A stretch of 64,000 nucleotides of DNA. Source: Colius striatus. Its lineage: Eukaryota; Chordata; Aves; Coliiformes; Coliidae. The notes below the pieces were generated by a model, which saw only the letters and a list, made by a program, of their open reading frames with translations, did not search any database and was not told the DNA's origin. Below, piece after piece: positions 38,246 to 60,579 of this stretch (its first letter is position 1; each line of letters starts with the position of its first letter). The translations under genes were made by a program, and so were the position numbers. The DNA is taken from positions 13,579,501-13,643,500 of the forward strand of contig NC_084769.1 of assembly GCF_028858725.1 (NCBI RefSeq). Reading direction: 5' to 3'.

Positions 38246-39643
38246 CTGAGAGAGAGGTTGCAGGGAAGGAAAAGATTTAGTTAGCTGAGAAATTCCATTA
38301 CGTAATGTTCTTTGTGACAGAATATAGACACTCAAAGACCCCAACCCAGATATTTCACAGGAATGATGGTGAATTTCATGTGCCACTAGTGAATTCAAAG
38401 CTTTGTCTCCAGCTTTGTGTCACAGAATCATGGAATCATCATCACCTTTAAGATCATCCAGTCCAACCACTAACTTCAGACTGCCAAGCCCACCACTAAA
38501 CTAAACTGAACCATGTCCCTCAGAACCATCTATGTGTCTTTTGAATATCTCCAGGGATGGGGACTCTACCATCTCCCTGGACAGCCTGTACGAGTGTCTA
38601 ACAACCCTCTCAGTGAAGTTCTTCCTAATCTCCAATCTAAATTTTCCCTAGTGCAACTTGAACCCATTTCCTTGTTTCCCATCATTCATTACTGGAGAGA
38701 AGGGACTGACTCCCACCTCACTACAAGTCCCCTTCAGGTAGTTGTAGAGAGTGATCATATCTCCTATCCATGCACAAAGAGCAAGAAGGCTGAGGAGAGA
38801 AGACAAGAAGTGCCTGCTGTGGAGTTTTTGCAATGTGTACCCTGATGATACTCAACTGCTGAGGAAGTGCCTCCACACAGGCTTCTCTTGGTTGGACAAA
38901 GTAAGACTGATGTGAGCAGAGCCACAGGGACACCATGTAGCTAGAACCACAGGTCCTCACTGGGATGGGTGCACAGCAGGGATAGGATGCTGAGAACCCA
39001 AAAGCTGACACTCAAAGGCTCTTCCTAGTGTAAACCAAGAAGCTCCAGTATACTCATCCCTGAGGCTTCGCATAACCCAGACCCTGTGCTTCGGGACTTC
39101 TTGGCAAAGTTAGAGGAGCACAGAAGTGATCATAAAGATGCCTTCAGAGGAATCCCCAGCCAGAGGGAAACTAGCATATGGAACTGTAGGTAATAGTCAG
39201 GAGCTCTCCAGATGACAAAAGGCCAGATCAGAGCCAGGGATGAAGGGCTTGTCTGGATTACTGCTGTGCTGCATCAGTCTCTCAGAAGGCACATTAGCCC
39301 TTGAGGAACTGTTACGGCTGGAACAAATCCAAAGCAGTCTTGTGGCTATAACTGGGGTGGTGAGGACAGCTGTGGCTGGGCTCTGGGTAAGCCTAGAACC
39401 AAGGATAACAACACCTCTGCCTCCCTTCACAGCTCTGTAGCACTGTGAATCTGAGTTTCTGTTGTACATGCCTGATGTCTGTGTTTACACCCAAGCTCTC
39501 CATTTTACCTGACATCTCTATCCAGCAAGGGCTGACTCAGAGGCAGTAAGAAATGATCCTCCTCCAGGGCAGACTCTTAGTTCTAAAACCAGAGCCAAAC
39601 TCTGGAGAGTTCCTACAGCACATGGCTCAGGCCCAGGGCTTAC
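38246..39643 (-). other. GLI2 last intron (1398 nt)
   Basis: Bounded by donor gtaagc and acceptor ctctctctcag. About a quarter is a CR1 insertion at 38418-38765. Nothing else is recognised. Confidence 0.85.
38418..38765 (-). mobile_element. CR1 LINE 3' end, same orientation as GLI2
   Basis: On the plus strand it starts cacagaatcatggaatcatc, then runs through the CR1 wording for the last 350 bp (agtccaaccactaacttc, ccctcagaaccatctatg, ctccagggatggggactc, caggtagttgtagagag). It lies about 170 bp upstream of the terminal exon and is transcribed in the sense direction within the intron. Confidence 0.9.
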
Positions 39644-39980
39644 CGTTTCCTGAGATGGGAGGCAGCTTGGTGTTTCTGGCTTGTGGAGCTGGGCTCACCC
39701 ATGAGCAGGAATCCTTAACTGTCTTGAGTTTCTCTTTCTTGAGCTGTTCAAGTCGTTGCATCGTCGTCATATGTTTCCTTAGCTGCAGGCTGACTGCCGA
39801 ATTACCAGATGAGACCGTTGAGTCCACAACAGGAGCGGTGTCATCCAACGCTGTCAGATCTCCCAGACTTCCCCCGCTGTGCATGTTCATTTCTACTCCA
39901 CTGTCATTGTTGTTGGTACTGCCAAGGGGTGACGGCTCACTGCTGCACGACGACTGGCCACCAGGACTGGACTGACACAT
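39644..39980 (-). CDS. GLI2: GLI2 coding exon between zinc fingers and processing region
   Basis: This 337-nt exon encodes residues 421-532 and the first base of split glycine 533. The acceptor is cttccctaag and the donor G|gtaagc. It begins MCQSSPGGQSSCSSEPSPLG and continues through NNNDSGVEM, GGSLGDLTALDD and LQLRKHMTTMQRLEQLKKEK to RNTKLPPIS. The first ATG is an internal methionine, not a translation start. The charged segment around 486-506 is predicted to be helical, and its LRKHMTTM wording is specific to GLI2. In GLI proteins this region leads into the domain that governs limited proteasome processing. Confidence 0.96.
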
Positions 39981-42900
39981 CTTAGGGAAGGAAAAGAGGA
40001 GGAGTTGGGTAGGTGGAAAGAAAGAAACCAGGAGCACAACATCCCCAGAGAGTCTATGTATTAGGCCCTCTCTTAGGCTCTCCCCTCTCTTTACCCTTTC
40101 CAGATGAAGGTTCTCAGCTCTACCAGAGGGCAGGGTCACTTTCCCTGGGGGAGAAGGGCAGGGCAGCACCCCATAACTGGAAAAATCTATGGTGGGTTCA
40201 TCTGGAGGATGGGGAGAAACCAAATGCTGTTCCTCCAAAAGATTAAGGACAGATGCTTCTCGAAGAAAAGTAGCATGTTACCTGATTGTGTAAGGTATAT
40301 TGCAGCAAGCACTGGTTTATCTAACATAGGATCAAGGCCTAAGTACTTCAGACACAACGTATTTCTCTCTTTAAAATACCCTAACATATAATTAGCTGAC
40401 AAACTTCCCAGCCAGATAAAAACCTGGTTCACTGTTTGCACACTCCCACTTGCAGATAAGGCAGATAAGCACCATAAATATTTATTTTATTTACATTAGG
40501 AATTGCATTACACATTGAGTAGGGTTTGGGGTTTTTTTTTTGCAGCAGACACTAAGTGGTCTGAACTTGCTCTGAGGTAGCTGTGGCTGCTACCAGACAG
40601 GATGCCTGGCTTTAATGCCTGAGGCCCCTACATGAGTGAAAAATGAAATGGGAGTGCCGAAAAGGCACTTTGCCCCAGGCCAAGGTGGGAGTGCAGGGTG
40701 ATGCCGTGTTTTACTTTGCTCCCTAGTAGCTCTCATGGGCAGGGCTGGCTGTCTCTGATGGCCTCATGGCCCTTGAATTGGGACGACAGAGATTGCAGTC
40801 CCAGAATTTAATGGCAAGCTGTGATGCTGGGAGAAAGATGGCAAAGGGAATCCTTGGGCACAGTGTCTTCCCACTTTCTGCACTCAAGCAAACGTCCCCT
40901 GTCCCTCCCCATCCATCCCCATGCCTCCACCTCCACCCTGCAGGGTCATCTGGAGAGAGGAGGTCTACAGGAGACCGTGCTTTATACAGCTATTTTAATA
41001 CAAAGGATTTCTTTGCTCACCTTAGTACCGACTGTCCTTAGGAAGGTAGAGTAAGGAAGGGTAAGTGGGAATAAAGAACAGGTTGTTAGGATAAACACAG
41101 CATTAACAGAAAGGATTATGTTAGTAAAAGAAAGAAGAGAGGACTACATAATACAACATAGTGGCAACATCTCCCCCTCTCCTGTACCCCATCTATCCTG
41201 CCTTCCCTCTTTGGGGGCACCCAAAGAGAGATATCCCACCTGTCTCCATGAGTTTGGAATAAGACTCAAAGACAGGTCAAAGCAAGGGACCTCAGAGTGA
41301 GACATCTCACCTCTCCCACTACCCTGACCTTAAGCAGGAAACAAGAGCTGGCTGTGGGCCTGCCAGGTCTGACACTGCCTATTAGATGTGCATGAGTGAA
41401 GTGTGCAGCGCTGGATGGGGAGAGTGGAGAGGAACATCCAACCTACAGCTCTGCTGCCACTCAGAAAAGCTTGGCTGCACCCCAAGAGTGCAGAGCCCTA
41501 GGAAAACAATCCCACACCTTCAGGAGAAACAGGGTGGGGAGCCATGATTGTGTCCTTGTTTTCATAGAAAAGAAAAACAAAACCCAAAACAAAACATGCA
41601 GAGAAAGGATATTGGAGAAAGGTCATTCTGTCCAGTGGATCTCACACTCTGCTTTTGTAACCCAATATGGAGCCTTATCACAGTATAACTGTTCCTTTAG
41701 TCAATTAGAGGCACTTTGGATATGAAAAGAATTCCTTCTTAACTGAAATATGCTGCTAATTAGTAATTTGTCCAACACCACATCCCCTAACCTTTTTTAG
41801 ACATCCTTTGTAGCTCCAGGGTGTGTTGTTTCATAGGAAAAACAATCTTTTCTCCTGGATTCAAATAAAAAAAAATATACACTTTGGAGCTCAAAATCCT
41901 TTAATCTCTACTGAGAAATCTGGGGACTGTGTGAACACTCCTTTGCAGGTAAAGGTCTTTTCTGTTTTATCCAGCCCATCCCTTGGCCCAACTCTGAGCT
42001 GGTGCAGTTGGCAAGAACTTTGGGTATGGAGGTGAAGAGAAACATCAAAAGGCAAAAGTGATCTGTGTGTTTCATCCATCTCCATCTCCGCCACACCAGT
42101 AGCAATGCTCTGAGGAGCAGGTGGGCTCCCTGCATGGGGTACAAGAGGCTTGAATGTGTTTGAACCAATCACTGTATCAATCACACTTCTGCCTACTGTG
42201 GAGCTGCTTCAGCTGGTGGTCACTCATGGGGCTGGCAAAGCATAATCGCAGTTGACTGCAAGCCCATAGTCTGTAGGCCACAGTGTTGCTCCCATGTTTA
42301 TTTCTGGTTTCACTCTCCTGAGCCATCATCTCACTACAATTTTCTGTAGCATCATGGAGTTTATTATTGAATTTGTTTATTCCTGAGCAATGTGCTCCAG
42401 TTGACCTTGCTTGAGCAGGGAGGTTGGTTTAGGTGATCTTGAGAGATCCCTGCCAACCCCAGTGACCCTGTGCTTCTGTGTATGGTGAGCAGGACCAAAG
42501 GACTAAATTTGCTTTAAGATAACAAATAAAAGTGAGCCAGCTACTTTTATCCCCTCTGGGTTCATCAGACAGCCCACAATGGAGTTGTTCCAGTAAAACC
42601 GCTGTGGTGCAGCAGCAGCTTGGAAAGAAAAACAGTGAAGGGTGCAGGAAGGAGAAGAAAAAGGACTGCTTAAGCCAGGACTTCAGCTTCAAGAAGCATT
42701 CATCAATGTGTGCCCTATGGTTGTTGCTCAATTTAAATTGGTGAGGTAGGGAAAGCTCATTTGACCACAACACTCTGAGTTTTACCCACTTTCACAGCAC
42801 GGGGAGGCCAAGCGCAACACTGGGCATCACGTGGCTCCCATGACTGCAAGGGCGGGAATTTGTGATGCTGGGTAGGAGGGTACAAATGTACCAGACTGTG

Positions 42901-43054
42901 CCCAGACCTGCAGTTTCATCTCTGGACTTGAACTCTAGGGTGTTGGCAGGTGAAGGGCAACTGCCCAGAGAGCTAAATGGCACGCAAACACCTCACACTC
43001 CCATTGTGTCAGAGAAGAGGCCGCGTCACCTCTGCCAAGAGCAACTGCTCTTAC
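39981..43054 (-). other. GLI2 intron (3074 nt)
   Basis: Bounded by donor gtaaga and acceptor ttccctaag. It contains a CR1 tail at 42405-42480, a T-run at about 40531-40540 and a short AT-rich patch at 40470-40515. No other exon or element is recognised. Confidence 0.8.
42405..42480 (+). mobile_element. CR1 LINE 3' end fragment
   Basis: Reads like the CR1 tail: gcttgagcagggaggttgg, then gatcttgagagatccctgcc and a degraded ctgtgcttctgtg end. Plus orientation, strongly truncated. Confidence 0.75.
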
Positions 43055-43336
43055 CACAGAATTCTCTGTTTTTATCGTTTTGACTTGTAAGCAATCCTCC
43101 ATGCCCCTCGTGGTGCTGTTGGCCTCAGGGCCCTCCTCTGCGGCCTTGCTGCTCTGCTTGGCGCTTGCCTCGTTGTCCCCGTTCTCCTTGAGCGGGGGCG
43201 GCCGCGGGTGAACATCATTGCGCTGCTTCTTGGTGACGTGCGCATCGGGCCCGTGCACGGTCTTGACGTGTTTCCTGAGGGAGCTGGGGTCTGTGTACCG
43301 CTTCGTGCAGCCAGGGATCTTACAGACGTAGGGTTT
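43055..43336 (-). CDS. GLI2: GLI2 coding exon, zinc finger 5, basic stretch and IKTE site
   Basis: This 282-nt exon encodes residues 327-420 in phase 0 at both ends (acceptor gttgacag, donor GTG|gtaaga). [10 protein letters not shown] opens finger 5, with C331, C336, H349 and H354 and recognition residues in [20 protein letters not shown] follows; its KKQR at 362-365 is part of the family's basic nuclear-localisation region. The rest is a less conserved linker ending in [18 protein letters not shown] at 414-417 is a second ΨKxE SUMO-type site, so the two such sites flank the DNA-binding domain. Confidence 0.97.
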
Positions 43337-55125
<11,789 letters not shown>

Positions 55126-55257
55126 ATGGACGAGCTGCTCTTGAGTGTCATATTCCTTTGTGCACCCTTCCCAGTGACAGTTTGTCTCATAAATAACCTC
55201 AGGCTCCTGTTTACATTCATCCTTATCGAGATCTTCTTTCAGGTCTGTCAGATGCTC
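55126..55257 (-). CDS. GLI2: GLI2 coding exon, first half of zinc finger 1
   Basis: This 132-nt exon encodes residues 178-221 in phase 0 at both ends (acceptor gtgttgcag, donor CAT|gtgagt). An acidic leader, [20 protein letters not shown], precedes zinc finger 1. The zinc-ligand cysteines are C204 and C209 (CHWEGC), and the exon stops within TQEQLVH, before the finger's histidines. Finger 1 of GLI proteins makes mainly structural contacts with finger 2 rather than base contacts. Sequence beyond the donor stays open for some distance in the same frame but loses all similarity to GLI2, so it is intronic. Confidence 0.97.
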
Positions 55258-58200
55258 CTGCAACACACAACGGTGTATTGTAGAAGGTGAACTTCTTTCA
55301 TCTGAATTCCTCTGTCACTCATAGATTACAGGGCAGGTATCAACTGATCACAAAACTGTTCATTGTGGCAACACAACATCCTTGATTACTGTGAAATAAT
55401 GAGTTACAGAGCGTTGGTAAAAATGGATCACACTGAAACCATGGCTGCAGCAGTGGCTGGCTCCAGCCAGGTCATGGGCAGTGCTAGGAAAGGCTGGAGA
55501 AAGGAAAAGGCTGTTTTTTGACCTTTGGTTTTGTCCTTTGCTGGAGTAAAACTTCTGATCTTAGGGGAGTGGGGAAATATGAGCATGAAGAAACCACAGA
55601 GCAGTCAGAGCCTCATGGTTACCACACTCACCTGTATCTTTCAATAGATGAGAAAATTATGCCTAACTCCTACCCAAAGATTTATGGCTGCAGGGTGCTC
55701 TACAGGGACAAAGCTGTGAGCCCCCAAAGCACTCCTCTGAGTTTGGTGAATTTGGGAAGCTTGAGCAAGACCCCATGATAAGTGGGTTGCAGAGGAGAGC
55801 TCCAGGGGCTCTGGATTCATAAATGAGTTAGTTTAATGCTGGGCACGCTGTGAGCTCTCTCCTTAACTTCTCTGTCTAGCCATCTCCTCAGTGCTAAATG
55901 AAGCACAGAAGATTTGGGTTTTTTTATGGCTGCTATGAGGATTAAAGCATTGACACCTACACAATAGTGTAACATACAACATAATTAGTTGTCATGGAAG
56001 AAAATTAACTCTGTCCCAGCCAAAATCAGGACATTAGTACGATCCAGACGTGAGGACAACTGTCAACTACGTGTGTCAGGCACTTGCACTACAGACAAGG
56101 CGATGGGCAGCCAATATTGGCATAGGAATTTAGCAATACAAAACCCTGCAGGTTTTGACCTCCTTCATTCCCTTTCCTCCCAATTACTGCTACTGCCCAG
56201 CACAGAGCATCCCACCTCCAGGGCAGATTTAGAATGTCTAGGGCTATTGACCACATCAGACACTGTTCCTCATGACCTGATGCTCCAGTTGGTCCCGTAA
56301 ATGTGTAGACACAGCCAGACCTGTCTGAAGCTGTCTCTGACCTGCCCAAATGGAACCATCTGTCTGCCATCTCCTTCCCAATGCCTACTGAAGGGCTGAA
56401 ATGATTAATGACTGACTGGCATTATATGGCTTGGAAAGTGAGATGTACTGTATGAAAGTTCAATGATTTCCATTAACTATCTCATGACATACATGCCAGC
56501 TGTGACTTCTTAATCCAGAAGTTTAGATATGGAGAGGAAGAGATTTGTTTTAATTAGCTCTGAATGTAAAAAAAAGAAATCAAATCCAACATTGTAAGGT
56601 GGCTCCTGGGACAGGAAACTGTAGGAATTTACAGAGATTCAAACTATATCAGAGCCCAGAGCAATAGTCTTAGAAAGTTCAAACAGCAGCCTTTTTCCCC
56701 TGCCGAATGGTTGAGCTTTGAAAGTTATTTCTGTCAAAATGTTTCTCTCCATGCAAAGTGTGGTCTCTGGAAAGATGAAATGTTGCCAAAACGTTTACAC
56801 TTTCTGTTGGAAAAATGGAATTGAGGCGGTTTTAATTTCTTTAAGAAGAACTTGTTTCATTTCTGGCTAATTCAACATTAATCTGAATCTGCACTGGAGC
56901 TACTGTGGTATCGTAAGAACATAGTAACTCAGGTTCCTCGTGCCTGGCGCTCCACTGTGTCCCACAAATCTTGTCTGGATTGTATTTTTTATAGCACAAG
57001 CCATCATGAGAGATACTGTCTGGCCAAGGATTTTAAACACCCAAACCACAACTCACATGACACGTTTCCAGTACAGCATTTCCAAAACAAAACACACACA
57101 TGCATGCTTTTTTTGGAATGGGTGATCTTCACACTCTGTAAAAAATGTATCAATCATTAATTAACTGATTGTAACTCCACTTTTCATCGCAGTCTCCTGC
57201 AGAACAGGAATCTCCAAATTTAACAAGTTGCTGTCACTGAAAAGGATCAACTGAAAAGGAGACACCTACTGTGTTTGGTCTTTTCACTTGTTCTCCTTGC
57301 CAAGAAGGGGCTGTCTCTTACCAGGTGCTTTCCAGTAATTTCCCAGGCAATACCAAAATTCTGTGAGAGGTGAAGCCTACATTTCCCTTGGGGTATTACT
57401 TCACAGATCTCCTCATTAGGAACTATTAAGTGATCAGAGTGCATTTCCCTTCTGTTAATTTCACTTTACTATTCCAACCAAATCCCCTTGCACTACTTTA
57501 AACTCCTCCCATGCTTCTTTCAGCCCTTATTTCAAGCAAGAGCCAGCGGATGAAGCTCTGGGGCAGGGCTGCAGGAGTGAGCCAGGCTGATGCTATGCAA
57601 GCACTCCCTGCTGTTGGGCACACTCTTTGCACTGGAGGAGAGAACAGCCGTGGAACTAGCACTTGTCTGTCCGACGGCTCCTCTGCTACAGAGGCTTTGA
57701 GAAAGCTGGGGGCAGCTTTTAAACCTTTTTTCATTTGCTGCAAGAATTAAACATGTGGCCCTATTAGCCCAGGTGGCAACCAGATTGGTTTGTCAGGGCA
57801 TGTGCTTTAGCAGCAGCATGTAGATATATGCCTAAACTCAAAGCTCCAGAGAGGTGCCTCTTTGCCCTAATCGTGCTGACTACAGCATGTTTATCTTTCC
57901 CTGATATGCTATCTTCATCAATTTTACCAGCCCCCTGATGACTGCACACGTTGCTGTCCCCATGCATCATGCTGAGACCTGCTCCTGAACCAGGGCAGGA
58001 GGAGAAATTTGTCATCAACTCTTCCATTCGCTTGACAATAACATGGCTTAATATTTCATGAAAATGAAGTGCCCAGAGCACTCCTGATAGTTTACAGTTG
58101 TGATAAAGGACGGTCAGATGGATACTGTCAGCCATTAAACAGTTTGCAATCACAGAGCTCCGGAAAGAAAGCAAAGGCCTTTGGGCCCTTCTTGGTGTCA

Positions 58201-58641
58201 AATGTTGTGTCACCAGTGTAAAGGATGTTTCTAGGAGCAATTCCTTGTTGAAACAAGAAGTCATCCTTTTTTTTGCAAGCTTTCTACCTACACGCAAGAT
58301 TCCCTCATAATCTATGTTTGTTCCTTCACAGCACAGAAAACTCAGACATGATTTTTAAATTATCATGCTTGATATACTCCCTCCTTCTTTTTTTTCTATC
58401 CAAGCACAGCAACAGCAAGGTTTAGTCCCATGGACCTACCAGATACTTTGCTCAGTCACTGCAGCTCTGCCCTGTACCTTGCTGGGCTTCGTGCTCCAAG
58501 AGACACCCCTGTGTATGGCAGGCTTTGAAGCCTTGCTCCCAGCTGCAGCAAAAAGTCCCAAAAGAATCCTTCCCAAAGACAACGAGACCCAGCAGCTCAC
58601 TGCCTCGACCCCACAACATGCCTCTCCCCCAAGAAGGTTAC
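55258..58641 (-). other. GLI2 intron (3384 nt)
   Basis: Bounded by donor gtaacc and acceptor gtgttgcag. It contains the candidate element at 57750-58340 listed separately. The remainder shows no recognised repeat or exon. A 93-codon and an 86-codon open frame lie in it without any recognisable protein. Confidence 0.8.
57750..58340. promoter_or_regulatory. Candidate conserved intronic element with long chance ORF
   Basis: Balanced base composition, no repeat, and dense transcription-factor-like words such as acaataacatgg and cttaatatttcatgaaaa, the pattern of a vertebrate developmental enhancer. A 177-codon frame is open on the minus strand (58297-57764), but its product resembles no protein I know. 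It has no splice context linking it to GLI2. Confidence 0.4.
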
Positions 58642-58755
58642 CTGTGTGGTTGGGGATGCTGGAGGCAAGCCCTCGACTTCAGTCTTGACTTTACTGCGCT
58701 TGTTAATGACTGGATTGACTGTGCTGCTCACGGCCGACTCGCTGCTCTGCTTGCT
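58642..58755 (-). CDS. GLI2: GLI2 coding exon carrying VKTE SUMO-type site
   Basis: This 114-nt exon encodes residues 140-177 in phase 0 at both ends, between acceptor tttcctag and donor CAG|gtaacc. It begins SKQSSESAVSSTVNPVINKR and continues to SKVKTEVEGL and PASPTTQ. VKTE at 162-165 fits the ΨKxE SUMO consensus; sumoylation of GLI2 at sites of this kind is reported to restrain activity. Because the exon length is a multiple of three in phase 0, skipping it would keep the frame. Human GLI2 has an isoform with about 17 extra residues just after this point; I see no obvious equivalent, since PTTQ joins directly to EHLTDL. Confidence 0.96.
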
Positions 58756-60365
58756 CTAGGAAATAAAACCAGGCAAGATGTGGCACTGGGGTTTGGGATG
58801 AGAGCCAGACTGCTGCCCACCTTCTCATTAAAAATTAACGTAAAAATCTGTCAAGGTTGAACTTTGGGAGTGGCTGGGGACAACAGAATAATGGACTGCT
58901 AGCCTGGTGTTCACATGGAAACTAGACTGTGTGGGTTTGTGCAAGGCAGAGATGGAAGAGAGGGAAGAGTCAAGGGCAGCATCATCTTCTGCAAACTCCT
59001 CAGAAAGCTTAGTCTCACCACTGCTGCTCCATTTCAGAGCAATCCAGTCCCTGTCAAAGCCAGTATAGCCATATGCAACTCCCACCAAAGCCATGATTTG
59101 ATTTCTCAATGCAATGAAATAATTTGCTGAGAAAATGAATTCCTGGGTGGGAGGGGAGAAGGGCGAGGGGAGCTCTGGTTACATATGGGGGCTCCTGCAT
59201 GCTGGGTGCATGAAAGGCTATGTGTGTATTTTGTTAAGCTCTTAAAAAATGAGAACAACTTCAGGACAAAAAAACATCCCATTGTATGTGCATAAAATCG
59301 GAACATTAACATTTTAAACATATTGTTTCTAATTGCTCAAGATTGGTCCTGCAAGTTATTAAACAGAGGCATAACTGCTGCCAGCCACATTATTTTGGTA
59401 GTCAGTTTGTAAGAAGAAAACAAAACCAATCAATCAAATAACCTGCAATAACAAACAGAGTTTACAGTGCAGCAGCCATGAGAAACCCTAAAACAATAAA
59501 CCAGTCTGAAAAGTTCAGTAATGATATGACTAAACCAACAATTTGAAATGGGTGTGAAATGAGGTGAAATAAGTCTTTGGGGAGAAAAGCAACAGCAATT
59601 TCAATTTCCAAGGAATGGAAATGGGAAGGAAAAAATGACTAAAAATGTGCTAGACATATTCACTAACCCTGTGCATGTGGAGGGCTTGTGCTCACATGCA
59701 TGTGCCTGTGTGAGGTCATGGGTATTTGCAAGGATGCATTTGAAGGTGTGGGATTTCATACACACCATGGCATTCCTAGTTTTCAAAGTCTGGCTCCTGT
59801 TTTTGCAGACCTTAATAGTAAAAATCAACAGCAGGGATATCCCACAAAAGAAAGCTACTGGAAAAGAGGGAACAATAAGTAAAATGTTTGGAAGGTCTCT
59901 GATTTGTTAAGGAGGAAATGAATAAGATGTTTTAAGGGCCTTGGTGTGGTTCACATCAGTAGTAAAAAAGGAAGGAAGGATTAGTGAAGGAACTAATGTG
60001 TGCAGGTACTTATCTGGCAAAATACTCCAGCACGTGCTGGATTCCCTCCATTTCTATGCACATATGGTGTTCAAAAAGATTTGTTGCTCGAGGTGGTGCT
60101 GCATATCATGTTCAAGGCCTTTGGTTCCTGCATGGGCAGGTACGTGTATGTGCAAGGAATAGAGGTGGGCTTAAAATTTGACTGTGACTAGTCCAAAAAT
60201 GCTTTGCCAGGAGGAAGAAAAAGCAATGTAAAGGGAGAGAGTGAGTAAAAAGAAAGTGAGTAAAACTCCCACAACCACCATGAAGGGCAGCCCCCATCCC
60301 ATGGAGAACGTGCCTCCCTTTCCCCACGTGCCATGCATGGAGAGAACCAGGACAGCTGTTCCTAC
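58756..60365 (-). other. GLI2 intron (1610 nt)
   Basis: Bounded by donor gtaggaac and acceptor tttcctag. About 59340-59560 is AT-rich and contains ccaatcaatcaaataa, a PBX/HOX-like run. No repeats of note and no exon-like sequence. Confidence 0.8.
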
Positions 60366-60579
60366 CTGACTGGAGTCAGAGATGCAGTTGCTGTTGCTGC
60401 TGATCTGCGCAGGTGGTGGGTTGACAGAGATGACGGCCATGTGCTGCCGTGGGGGGAAAGTGGGAGAGGGCTGGATCAGGGGAGGAGTGTGTCCGAAGGC
60501 TGAGTTCAGGCCTCTCTGCTGGGTCAGGATCTGCTGGTACGTCACGGGGTTGATGGGGTGGGGGAAGCTGAACGCCGGA
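60366..60579 (-). CDS. GLI2: GLI2 coding exon, proline-rich region after SUFU motif
   Basis: This 214-nt exon supplies the last base of a split serine and residues 69-139. The acceptor is gttgctgcag and the donor CAG|gtagga. The protein begins PAFSFPHPINPVTYQQILTQ and continues through a conserved GHTPPLIQPSPTF block to a serine-rich end with NCISDSSQ. In GLI2 this segment lies between the SUFU-binding motif and the SUMO and zinc-finger region, within the N-terminal part associated with repression. It has no enzymatic or DNA-binding motif of its own. Overlapping frames are open here because the exon is GC-rich, but only this frame joins both neighbours. Confidence 0.95.

Noticed and set aside
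39978..39980. ATG at the first codon of the 39644-39980 exon, looking like a start
   Set aside because: It is preceded by a polypyrimidine tract and AG and joins in frame to the exon before it, so it is an internal methionine.
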